NCBI RefSeq assembly: GCF_905171775.1
Contig: NC_053490.1
Span: 458,259,643 to 458,323,642, forward strand
Reading direction: 5' to 3'
DNA from: Rana temporaria
Lineage: Eukaryota; Chordata; Amphibia; Anura; Ranidae
DNA: 64,000 nucleotides
Positions 1-9,367 of the stretch are shown piece by piece. Within the stretch, counting starts at the first letter, position 1. Each line of letters opens with the position of its first letter. The translations under genes were made by a program, and so were the position numbers. Below the pieces are notes generated by a model. That model ran no database searches and was not told the DNA's origin. It was given only the letters and a program-made list of their open reading frames with translations.

Positions 1-218
1 GGGATTTAGGTGTCTATCAAGCAGCAGTGAATTACCGCTGCTGAGTTCTCCGGCATAGTCAGAGGAGATCGCTCTCCTGAGTGCATGTTTATAAATCGGT
101 ATAGATCGCTTCTCCTTTTGAGGAGTGAAGTGATCTACAAACACTTCGAACTGTGAAGAACGTCTCCTGGTTATGTAATCTAGTGAGACAATTGGTGAAA
201 CACAGAGGCGTCTGTTTG
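1..218. repeat. Hairpin-rich segment, first copy of a ~65-bp repeat
   Basis: Bases 22-90 form a run of short imperfect palindromes (cagcagtgaatt..gctgctga, then gaggagatcgctctcct). A diverged second copy in the same orientation lies at 1194-1260, so the MITE at 219-1193 sits between two related copies. It has no coding content and I do not recognise the family. Confidence 0.45.
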
Positions 219-1193
219 TTAACTGCTTAAGGACCGCCGCACGACTATTACATACGTGTTCAGAATGGCACGGCTGGGCTCATGGGCGTAGAGGTACGTC
301 CCCTTTAAAATGCCCAGCCGTGTGTTGCGAGCGCGCTCGCGACCCGGTCCTGTCCTGCAGGCCCCGCGGACCCGATCGCCGCCGGTGTCTCGCGGTCGGG
401 TCACAGGAGCTGAAGAACGGCGAGAGGTGAGTGTAAACACACCTTCCCCGTTCTTCTCTGTGGCAATGTCACTGATCGTCTGTTCCCTGTTATAGGGAAG
501 GACTATCAGTGATGTCACACGTCCAGCCACGCCCCCTACAGTAAGAATCTCTCCCTTAGGGCACCCCTTATTGGTTAACCCCTTCACTGCCATTGTAATT
601 TTCACAATAATCCGTGCATTTTTATAGCACTTTTCGCTATGAAAATTACAATGGTCCCAAAAATGTGTCAAAAGTGTCCGATGTGCCCGCCATAATGTCG
701 CAGTCACGAAAAAAAACGCTGACCACCACCATTGGTAGTAAAAATTTTTTTATTAAAAATGCCAATAAAACTATCCCCTATTTTGTAAACGCTATACATT
801 TTGCACAAACCAATCTATAAACGCTTGTTGCGATCTATATATTTTTTTTTTTTTTTTTTCCAAAAATATGTAGAAGAATACATATCGGCTTAAACTGAGG
901 GGGAAAAAAAAAAACGTTTTAGATTTTTTTGGGGGATATTTATTATAGCAAAAATTAAAAAATATTTTTTTAAATTGTCGCTCTATTTTTGTTTATAGTG
1001 CAAAAAATAAAAACCGCAGAGGTGATCAAATACCACCAAAAGAAAGCTCTATTTGTGGGGGAAAAAAACGCCAATTTTGTTTGGGAGCCACGTCGCACGA
1101 CCGCGCAATTGTCAGTTAAAGCGATGCAGTGCCGAATTGCAAAAAGGGGCCAGGTCTTTACCTGTATTATTGGTCCAGGTCTTAAGTGGTTAA
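219..1193. mobile_element. TTAA-flanked MITE (T2/Kolobok-like), family B copy 1
   Basis: Both ends are TTAA followed by related inverted termini: ttaactgcttaagga on the left, and ttaaccacttaagac when the right end is read on the minus strand. The interior (T-rich, with a cgctataaac-like word and a region ending in the gcaattgtcag motif) recurs at 4289-5315, 37300-37733 and 46690-47285. TTAA duplications with ttaa-led termini are known for amphibian T2/Kolobok elements. piggyBac-type elements also use TTAA, so the superfamily is inferred. No transposase is encoded. Confidence 0.7.
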
Positions 1194-1260
1194 GCAGTGG
1201 TGAATTGCCACCGCTGAGTACCTGGGCATTCTCAGAGGAGACTGCTCACCTCAGTACCTC

Positions 1261-2192
1261 ACACTACTCCTCATAATATTAAAATAATAAAATCAAAGTC
1301 TCTCAACTATATCTAGATTTTATTTTTTATATATATATATATATATTAGGTTTTGGGGGGCTTGTAAAAGGCAGGGGGCTTTTTTTTACTGTCTTTGGGG
1401 GTCTCATTGAGAAAGCAGGAAGTCAATGTTCCTCCTCAGTTGTCTGGGGATACTCTCTTCTCTCCCCGATTGCTCACCTCTGGGCAGGAGAATTGGAGGG
1501 AGAATTCTGACAGAGATCGCACCTTCATAAACGTAAGTTTTACATAATGTAGTAACATCCACACATGTAGGACACCCAACATTAGAGGTGATTTACTCTT
1601 TCAAAGCATACACACCTTTGCACACTGGTGCTGACTAGTATTCCAATGTTTCTCTTTTCCCATAGTTGCACTCCCTCACTCAGATAATGTGACCCCAGTG
1701 CTGAGGGATAGGCTCTGAGGGGGAGGGGTGGCAAACAAGGATGCTGTGCAGGCATCTGACGTCTTCCTTATCAACCGATGACGAGGTTGGTTGTTAGGAT
1801 GCTGGCAGCTGGAAGGCTGAAATAGTGCATAATGAAAACCTATGGCTTTGTGTAACTAAAAGGCAGGTTTGATCCACCTGCTGACAGTTTTTGGGCATTT
1901 TGCCAAGGCACCCTGGCCAGAGGGGTCAAAGGTAATGAATTGCATGGCCCTGTCTGTGCTCCTAAATAAGAAATTATTCTGTTAATTTTGGGATATATGA
2001 TGGAATGAGACCTTGCTGTGCAACGCATTGAGGTCCAATGAATGTGTAAAATGCCATTTGCCCATGTCCTCTGAAACAGATTGCTGGGTTAGCAGAACAC
2101 TTTGCTGGTTCTGACATTGGAATAGCTTGCTTATCTTTTATATGTCTGCCGATCTCCTTGAGGTTTTCCGATTTATTTCTCCAATCTGAATG
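1261..2192. other. Intronic sequence, no gene seen
   Basis: AT-rich intron-like DNA. It holds a short TA run at about 1328-1347 and T/G homopolymers. I see no splice-flanked coding segment, no RNA gene and no element with recognisable ends. Confidence 0.5.
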
Positions 2193-2200
2193 GTGGTAAC

Positions 2201-2509
2201 TAGGGCCGCCATCAGGGGGGTACAGGCATTACACCTGTAAGGGGCCTGATGGTCCCCAGTGGCCCGGACATCCCTCCATTTTTTTTTTTTTTTGTCTGAA
2301 TATACCAACTTGCGGCAGAAGAGAAGACTTGACTTTGTTTTGTTCGTCGGCACCAACCCCACCCCACCCCTGTCCCGCATATCATCTCTGGCAACAGAGA
2401 AGAGATGACACTTTCGTTACCACAACCCTCCCCCCCAGCTTATCTTGCGGCCCCTCCCCTGGCTCTCTGCTTCAGGGGGGCCTTGCCTAAAGCCGTGTAA
2501 GGGGCCCTG
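2201..2509. mobile_element. Short hAT-type MITE with 8-bp target duplication
   Basis: The element begins tagggccgccatc and ends ggggccctg. It is flanked by the identical 8-mer gtggtaac at 2193-2200 and 2510-2517. An 8-bp duplication and short terminal repeats are the hallmark of hAT transposons. At 309 bp, with a T-run and C-rich patches and no coding frame, it is non-autonomous. Confidence 0.75.
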
Positions 2510-2517
2510 GTGGTAAC

Positions 2518-3365
2518 TATTCAAAGCACTATTAAAGAGGACCTTTAGTGCCTTTTTAGCTTTGGCCCCATCCCATAGCACCGCCAACTTTGTTACTTGG
2601 GCACATGTACAGATGTGTCTGCCGTGTCCAGCCTCCGTGTTCTGGCAGAGCACTGCTGCACACTTGCACATACCTACTCTTGCACATGTGCAGACGTGCC
2701 TCAGGCCCAGCATGTGCAGAATTTGTAGGGTGAATGTATTTTTCACCCAGGTGGAAAAGATGGAAGTGCTGCACATAAAATCTATGGAGATTAAAAACAA
2801 AATGTGAGAGAGGGAAGTGGTGTCGGGAAAGTTTATTTAAGGTTAAGGTCCTTTTTTTAAGGAGCAGCACAGACAAGCCCAGTAGATATGATTTATAAAG
2901 CATTGGTTATATTTTCTAAAGCTACAGGCCCAGGAAATAAAATGCACTTTTGTAATTTTATTGTTTTGTTGTAAGAAAGGGAAAATGTTCAGTGAATTGT
3001 ATAGTTGGCTTTTGTTTACGGCACAATGGAGGAGAGCATTTCTTTTTAAAAGCCACTTTGCACTTTGTTCTTGAAGTACCAAACCTCAGCAGCAGCGCAC
3101 CGTTCCTCCCTGGTGGATTTCATTTTGTACTTTGATATTTATTTGTCATACGTGGACTAGGTCCATTGGTAATGAAAATCACTGACTTTCTAATTCATGA
3201 AAGCTATTAATCCTTTGAGTTTTTTTGTCTGTTGGCTTTTTTTTATTTGAACTCGCTCATTTATGCGTGTTGTCAGGAAGGACGCCTCTCCTGCCGCAGT
3301 ATTATCACCATTCCATTAACGGTATAATTGGCAGTTTATGAGAAAATGTTGTCATATTGGAAAAT
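2518..3365. other. Intron upstream of the ssh2 exon
   Basis: Contains one diverged TTAA-type MITE start near 2530 (attaaagaggacctttag) and otherwise unique-looking sequence leading into the splice acceptor at 3395. No coding region is supported. Confidence 0.45.
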
Positions 3366-3395
3366 ACTAATCATGTGTTTTTATCCATTTTACAG
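3366..3395 (+). promoter_or_regulatory. ssh2: Branch point, pyrimidine tract and 3' splice site
   Basis: A near-consensus branch sequence tactaat (3366-3372) lies about 24 bases before the terminal cag (3393-3395... acag), with a T-rich tract tgtttttatccattttac between them. This fixes the exon start at 3396. Confidence 0.85.
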
Positions 3396-3439
3396 GAAGC
3401 AGACAGTGGGGAGGAAGAATGCCGATCACAACCCAGAAG
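3396..3439 (+). CDS. ssh2: Internal coding exon of slingshot protein phosphatase 2
   Basis: This 44-base exon reads EADSGEEECRSQPR in frame 1 and leaves AG of a split serine/arginine codon for the next exon. From memory, the peptide corresponds to the acidic N-terminal stretch of vertebrate SSH2, just before the conserved block that opens the SSH-N region. Slingshot phosphatases dephosphorylate and activate cofilin/ADF in the actin cytoskeleton; the catalytic domain lies far downstream and is not in this window. The exon is bounded by a branch point plus pyrimidine tract and acag on the left, and by AAG|gtaaga on the right, so both splice sites agree with the reading frame. Neither neighbouring exon is recognisable here, which makes both flanking introns long; nearly all of the window would be the downstream intron. 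The main alternative is a related SSH paralogue. Identification rests on 14 residues and should be confirmed by alignment. Confidence 0.85.
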
Positions 3440-3445
3440 GTAAGA
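3437..3445 (+). promoter_or_regulatory. ssh2: 5' splice site of the ssh2 exon
   Basis: aag|gtaaga matches the U1 consensus at six or more positions and ends the exon at 3439. The TA microsatellite starts 42 bases further on. Confidence 0.85.
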
Positions 3446-3479
3446 GGCTCTTGTTTAGTTTACAGCTATTCAGGTTTCA

Positions 3480-3624
<145 letters not shown>

Positions 3625-3658
3625 ATGTTATTATTATTTTTTTTTTTATTATTATTAG

Positions 3659-4288
3659 TAAAAGTGTTAAAACTCAACTCCAAAAATCGTGAAGTTGAGC
3701 TACAACTATAAGGTATGCATATATAAAAAAATTGGCATAACCAATCATCCATAAACTCTGCAGGTAAAATGTCTTCTTTTTGAATACGACAAAAGCAAAT
3801 ATTTTCAGGCAATGTTCTCAGCAGATCAATTATCTGAATGTAGAAGATATTGCATTATGGCAGCTAGATGGCGGTAAAGAGCATACTTATTTCTTATAAT
3901 AGCTCCATCTATTGGCCATAATATTGTATTTTTTCCATTCATACCATCTTTGAACGATATTAGTTTTTTTTTTTTTTTAACCTAAAATAATAAGAAAATA
4001 TGTTATACTTGCCTGTTCTGTGCAAGTGTATTGCAATGAATGGACCTGAATCTCCTACTCTAGGGTCCCCCACTGATCTTGAATTCTCCTTCTGTGTCCC
4101 CCATCCTAACCAGCCGCTCCTGAGCTGGGCTGTGTGCATCCACAGACTCACACAACCGGGTTCAGCTCTTCTTCTTCGCTGTATTTTACTGACAGCAGCA
4201 GGAGCCAATGGTATTGCATTACGGTAAACAAAAATCCTTCACTTTAGAACCACTTTAATGAGCAGAGAATATAACCTTAGATTGTCCA
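3659..4288. other. Intron with part of a TTAA-type MITE
   Basis: About 3970-4260 resembles the amphibian MITE class that ends in ttctaaagtggttt-like termini (the right end reads tagaaccactttaat). The left end is obscured by a T-run. The rest is unclassified intron. Confidence 0.4.
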
Positions 4289-5315
4289 TTAACCACTTGC
4301 TTACTGGGCACATATACCCCCTCCTGCCCAGGTGAAATTTCAGCTTTCGGCACTGCGTCGCTTTAACTAACAATTGCGCGGTCGTGCAACGTGGCTCCCA
4401 AACAAATTTGACGTCCTTTTTTCCCCACAAGTAGAGCTTTGTTTTGGTGGTATTTGATCGCCTGTGCGGTTTTTATTTTTTGCGCTATAAACAAAAAAGT
4501 GCGACAATTTTGAAAAAAATACAATATTTTTTACTTCTTGCTATAATAAATATCCCAATTTAAAAAAACAAAAACAAATTGTTTTTCTTCAATTTAGGCC
4601 AATGCGTATTCTTCTACATATTTTTGGTAAAAAAAAAAATCGCAATAAGCGACTGGTTTGCGCAAAAGTTATAGCGCTTACAAAATAGGGGACAGAATTA
4701 TTATTTTTTATTATTATTTTTTTTACTAGAAATGGCGGCGATCTGCGATTTTTATTGGGACTGCGACGTTATGGCGGACACATCGGACACATTTTTGGCG
4801 CCATTCACATTTATACTGCGATCAGTGCTATAAATATGCACTAATTACTGTATAAATGTGACTGGCATTGAAGGGGTTAACGCTAGGGGGCGAGGAAGGG
4901 GTTAATGTGTAGCCTTGAAGTGTTCTAACTGTAGGTGGGCGAAGGGGGGTGACTGGGGGAGGTGACCGATCTGTGTCTCTATGTACAAGAGACACAGATC
5001 GGTCTCCTCTCCAGAGACAGCACCGCTGTCTCTGTGTAAAACGGCAATGAGAGATGATCTCCTATGTTTACATATGAGATCATCTCTCATTGGCCGCACA
5101 GATCGCATCGCAAACGGCCACTCTGATTGGCCGTTCGCGGCGATCTGTAATTGGCTGTGTCCAAGGGACACGGCCAACACAGATTTTCCCCGCTGCGCGC
5201 TCTGGAGCGCGCGCGGGGACCGCCCAAAGGGGCGGATGTCAATTGACGTCCACTTGGATTTTGGGATCCGCGCTGTAGCCGTCAATTGACTATAGCGCGG
5301 GTCCCAAGTAGTTAA
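4289..5315. mobile_element. TTAA-flanked MITE (T2/Kolobok-like), family B copy 2
   Basis: TTAA at 4289-4292 and 5312-5315. The left terminus ttaaccacttgcttactg matches the minus-strand right terminus of the copy at 219-1193, so the two lie in opposite orientation. GC-rich inner palindromes at about 4960-5110 (gagacacagatcggtct, gatgatctcctatg with their complements) can form hairpins. No coding frame. Confidence 0.7.
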
Positions 5316-6266
5316 AACTACGAGTAAGTTCTTTGCATCAATCAGCTATGCTTTTTTTTTTTTTTTTTAAATACACCCCTAAGAATTGGGCTGATTAACG
5401 CTATACCATTACAAAAAAATAGCATTTTGCACTTATCCTGAAAGGGGTTGTAAATCCTTGAGGTTATTTACCTTACTGTATTTTATGCATTAAGGTGCAA
5501 AACCTTCTGTAGTGCCGCAGCCCCCCAGAAACCCGCTTTTATTTACCTGAACCCGATCATTCCAGCTCTAGCTGCTGTCTCGGATCCTCTTTGGATAGAT
5601 TGATAACTGCAGAACCCATTGGCTCCTGCTACTGTCAATCAAAGCCACTGACATGGAAGGCACGGTGCAGGGCTAAGTTCTGCTGTCTGTGTCAATGGAC
5701 GCAGAAGGACACGGGTGCGCGCCTGTACGAGTGCCCCCATGGAATGCGGCTCTCCGTGTGGGCACTTGAGAAGAGGAGCCAGGAGCGATGCAGAGGGACC
5801 CCAGAAGAGGAGGATCAGGGCCACTCTGTGCAAATCCCTGGCACAGGAGAGATAAGTATGACATGTTTGTTATTTAAAAACAAAACAAAAAAATTAGCTT
5901 TTAGAACCCCTTGACTGCACGTTTTACCCTGTGCATTACCCTTGTGGGGCAGGAAAGTGCATATCGGGACCCATCAATGGAGTGAAGGATGTAATCTGAT
6001 GAAAACCTGTATACGTGCGTTTACGTTTGCTTTAAACTCATGGTGAAGAAATCCCCCCCCCCCCCTCCCAATCGGTACCCCCTCTGCAGAAGCAGCGGTC
6101 AGGGGTTTTCACATGACAAGGCTGAGTTTTTTTTCATGGCAGAAATTATACCACCTGTCACTTTCATCAAGTGTAGTGCCAGCCAAACGCAACCCATTCA
6201 ATTAAATTGAGCTGATCAGCAAGTTCCCTGCACCTGCAGATCGCTCTTCAGAGACCAAGGTTTAGG
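5316..6266. other. Intron with a MITE-like block
   Basis: About 5440-5910 starts aaaggggttgtaaatcctt and ends ttttagaacccctt, an imperfect inverted pair like other TTAA-type MITEs here. About 5916-6266 is unclassified, with a C-run at 6052-6065. Confidence 0.45.
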
Positions 6267-6714
6267 TTAAAGTGTTACTAAACCCAAGACCGTGCATTCA
6301 CTATATCTGGTCTCCTGCAATACACAGTACACATAACATGGAAATGCAATTGTATTCGTAAATATAAACTGCTAAATACCTTTTCTCATCAGCAGTTAGA
6401 GCAGTCTTGTGACTTCTATCAGTGTCTAGCCAAGAACAGGTTAAAGCTTCTAGGAGGAGTTTTCTGACTGTCCTAGGAGGCTGCGATTCTCCTGACCTTC
6501 TATCTGGACAGTGCTGATTGCCCCTGTGCTGATCACATGCACTCTTCCAAGAAAAAAAACAAAAACCTCTTTAGCAGTACACACCAAACTGAGCATGTGC
6601 AGCCTGACTCCATAGACTTTGTTATCAGGAATTGGCTGGGGACAGTGGAAGGGGTGGAGCGAAGGATTAACCCCTTAGACTGATTTTACTGTTGTGGGTT
6701 TAGTAACACTTTAA
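6267..6714. mobile_element. TTAA-flanked MITE, family C copy 1
   Basis: TTAA at both ends with near-perfect inverted termini: ttaaagtgttactaaaccca on the left, and its complement tgggtttagtaacacttt on the right. The interior (cattcactatatctggtctc) is shared with the copy at 32816-33318. Non-coding. Confidence 0.85.
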
Positions 6715-7264
6715 TAAGCCCTACAAAAGAAAAAGTCAGCAATGGCAGCTTCTGTATTCGTGTTGTCCTGGGCCCTCTTTGAAGAAGTAAAAATTCAAAC
6801 TAGAGAGTTGCAGATCTGCAGAACCATGTATTGGGACAGTGCTAATGTTTGTCTTGTATACTGTACGCTCCCCCTTTTTTCTTTTTTTTTTTTTGCCCAG
6901 TTCCTGGGTTATCATCTTGAGACAGTTTATATACATGAGTCCCAGTGTATCTTTTTATATTTAGTTTTACACATTGTTTCTTGCCTCATCAGCTATATGT
7001 GTAAGAGGAAATTGCAACACCTATATTTTACAGGCACCTGTGTGAAATGTCAGTGCAAATTATTTAAGTGTAATCATATGCCACTTTTATTATTGGATGG
7101 TGACAAGACACTTCCCGTAACTTTAGTATTACATTTAGACCCCTTTCACACTGAGGAGTTTTCAGGCGGTACAGCGCTAATTTGCTCCAGCAGGGGAAAA
7201 AAAATCATTTCTGATATTCCCTGGATCAACTTTACCTATAAATGTTAGTATCCAGTTATATTAT
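6715..7264. other. Intron, nothing recognised
   Basis: No element ends, RNA gene or plausible exon seen. An open frame runs through part of it but has no splice signals or protein-like composition. About 7136 starts a short fragment (cccctttcacactgagg) of the TIR type found in the next element. Confidence 0.4.
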
Positions 7265-7541
7265 TTAGGCCCCTTCCACACCAGGGGACCGATCGGGTCT
7301 ACCTGTCACTTCTTCGTGCTCGGACCACCCATTGTTCTCTATGGGGCTGTGAGCGGACACTCGCCTGGCATTAGATCCAATAAAATCCACGAAAAATAGA
7401 CGTATGGCGATGTGTTTGACATTTGTCCAGCGAATCGGATGGAAATGTATATGCAGTCCATTTACAATGACTGCCCCATAGAGGAGAGCAGGCTGTATCT
7501 GGGTTCCTCTCTGCATAGTGGAGCGGACATGGACCTTTCAT

Positions 7542-8577
7542 CAGGGCTGTGGAGTCGGAGTCGAGGAGTCGGGGGAAATTTTGGGTACCTGGAGTCGGCA
7601 AACAATGCACCGACTCCGACTCCTACTAAATTTAGATTGGAATTTAAAAAAAAAAGCAAGTTTAAATGTCCCAATTCACAAAAAGTTATAATTAATGACT
7701 TCTCTACTGTAAGAATAAAGACCAATGCATGCAGTGCCTCACGTAACCGCAAAACGAACACGTTAAGTGACCGTGAAGAAGCATGCTTTTCATGTGCTTC
7801 ACTATATGGCAGGCAACGCACAATTAGGAGCGGCAATACTTATACTTTCCATAGTGTTGTGTTCTGCTTTTACAGGGAACGCATGTTAGAGAACCAGTAA
7901 GTGTCCAAATAAAAAAATTCCAACAGGAGTTTTATAAAGCACTAAAAGAAGTTGAAAAGTATGATCGCTCATCAAAACTTACTGTTGAAGAAGCCATCCT
8001 TGTTTATCCAGAGATCCTTAGTGATGTGGCCAGAATAGTTACTGCAATGCCACCCACCCAAGTCGGTGTCGAAAGATTATTTTCAGCCCTAAAAATAATA
8101 AAGTCTGACTTAAGAGCCTCTATGAAAGAGGATCTGGCAGAGCCAATTCTCTTCCTTAGAACTCTACATTGAATTGATTTGCATTTGCTAAGCCTAGAAC
8201 TACATTTCAAGATTAATATAAACCATTTCTAGGTTTTGCAGATTTTGTTTTTGGTTCATTATAGATAAGCTTTGTTTTTGTTCTAAAACAACCAAATAAT
8301 GTGGTTTGTATTTTTGAACTGGTAAAGATCCTGTTCCTGATGTTTATGCCTGCTGCTACTATCCAGCCACTTGATTGTTTTCATTGTGTTTGTCTTTTGC
8401 TTAAACTGTGCAATACAGTAGACTGTTGGCTTCCCAGCCAGTAGTCCTGTGGTAGGTTGCGTTTCTTTCCCTCAAGGAATGTATAAAATACATTCGCATA
8501 TTAATACAGAGGAGTTGGAGTCGGAAGTACATAAAACTGAGGAGTCGGAACATTTATCTACCGACTCCACAGCCCTG
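7542..8577 (+). mobile_element. hAT transposon relic with perfect 8-bp target duplication
   Basis: Termini cagggctgtggagtcggag and ccgactccacagccctg are inverted repeats. The 8-mer cctttcat flanks both sides (7534-7541, 8578-8585). Subterminal gagtcgg repeats are typical of this hAT family. The interior keeps the C-terminal part of a transposase (7876-8172), so it derives from an autonomous copy by loss of the upstream coding part. Confidence 0.9.
7876..8172 (+). pseudogene. hAT transposase C-terminal (dimerisation domain) fragment
   Basis: An open frame of 98 codons ending in TGA. It contains the hAT family C-terminal dimerisation signature around PPTQVGVERLFSALKIIKSD, followed by an acidic and hydrophobic tail ending FLRTLH. 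The frame has no start codon of its own. It follows a pyrimidine-rich acceptor-like sequence (ttctgcttttacag at about 7862-7875), suggesting it was the last exon of a spliced transposase gene. The catalytic core and BED zinc finger expected upstream are absent, so the product cannot be a functional transposase. The element ends lie 334 bases upstream and 405 bases downstream. Confidence 0.8.
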
Positions 8578-8666
8578 CCTTTCATCCGCCTGCTTAGTGG
8601 GGAGATCCCCCGCTAAGCAAGGTGGATTCTACTTGGACAGATCCGCTCCATCTGAAAGGGGCCTTA

Positions 8667-9352
8667 AATTTATTTGAACAATTTGTTGATGTGGCAAATT
8701 CATCAGTATTTTTTAATTAAATTATGCAAGTAAAACCGGAACACCTCTTGAATACCTGGGGGAGAACATACAAACTCCCGAATCCGATTTGACCTAGGGA
8801 CTCTCAATAAAAAGGCTGGGGGGGCCGTTTTCAGCATCGTTCATGTAGGAATGCTGTGTGCCAGCTGTATACAGCCTTCAGTGCAGACAATGGGGGTCCC
8901 AGCTTGATTTACTCTGTCCGTCATTGCCGGTACATCCTCTGCGAAATCCCAATGCCTCAGCTGTTACACGATCAAAATGAACTTCCACTTCAAGACTATG
9001 TTCTTATGCAATCAAAATAGTTTTATGTTTATGTTGTCTAGTTAATATTTCCCTTTTTCTGTCTGAGTTATTTGAAGAAGCGGCTCTGAGGTGTGATTGT
9101 GTTATCGGTACAGACTGTGCCAGACCACAAAACATCTTACACAACAACACCATTTCCTGAAGTGCTGCAAAATCCCACAACCATTTTTCTTTCATTTTTC
9201 TTTGTTTCCTTTTTTTTTTAATGCCAGGTGTTAAAGTGCAATTAATGTTATGTTTTACATCAAAAGTAGACAAGGCGAGTGCACCTTGCACCATTTTTGC
9301 CAAATTTTACAGCGCCAATGTAATACAAGGACAATTGTGCATTTAACCTTTT
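8667..9352. other. Intron with a possible SINE scrap
   Basis: About 8735-8800 (gggagaacatacaaactccc, then gaatccgatttgacctaggga) resembles the decayed tRNA-like part of a widespread vertebrate SINE/LINE tail. This is weak. The rest is unclassified. Confidence 0.3.
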
Positions 9353-9367
9353 GGGTTAAACACTTTT
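9353..9367. repeat. Target-site duplication of the truncated L1, left copy
   Basis: gggttaaacactttt, repeated exactly at 12194-12208. The right copy ends tttt|ag, the kind of site cut by L1 endonuclease. Confidence 0.92.

Larger units (their letters stand above)
7268..8663. mobile_element. PIF/Harbinger-like MITE interrupted by a hAT element
   Basis: Flanked by TTA at 7265-7267 and 8664-8666. Its termini ggccccttccacacc and, on the minus strand, ggcccctttcagatgg form an inverted pair. A 3-bp TWA duplication is typical of PIF/Harbinger. The hAT at 7542-8577 is inserted inside, so this element is older. Confidence 0.65.

Noticed and set aside
4902..5289. Overlapping open frames on both strands in a GC-richer block
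   Set aside because: They lie entirely in a TTAA-flanked MITE with internal palindromes; no protein-like features.
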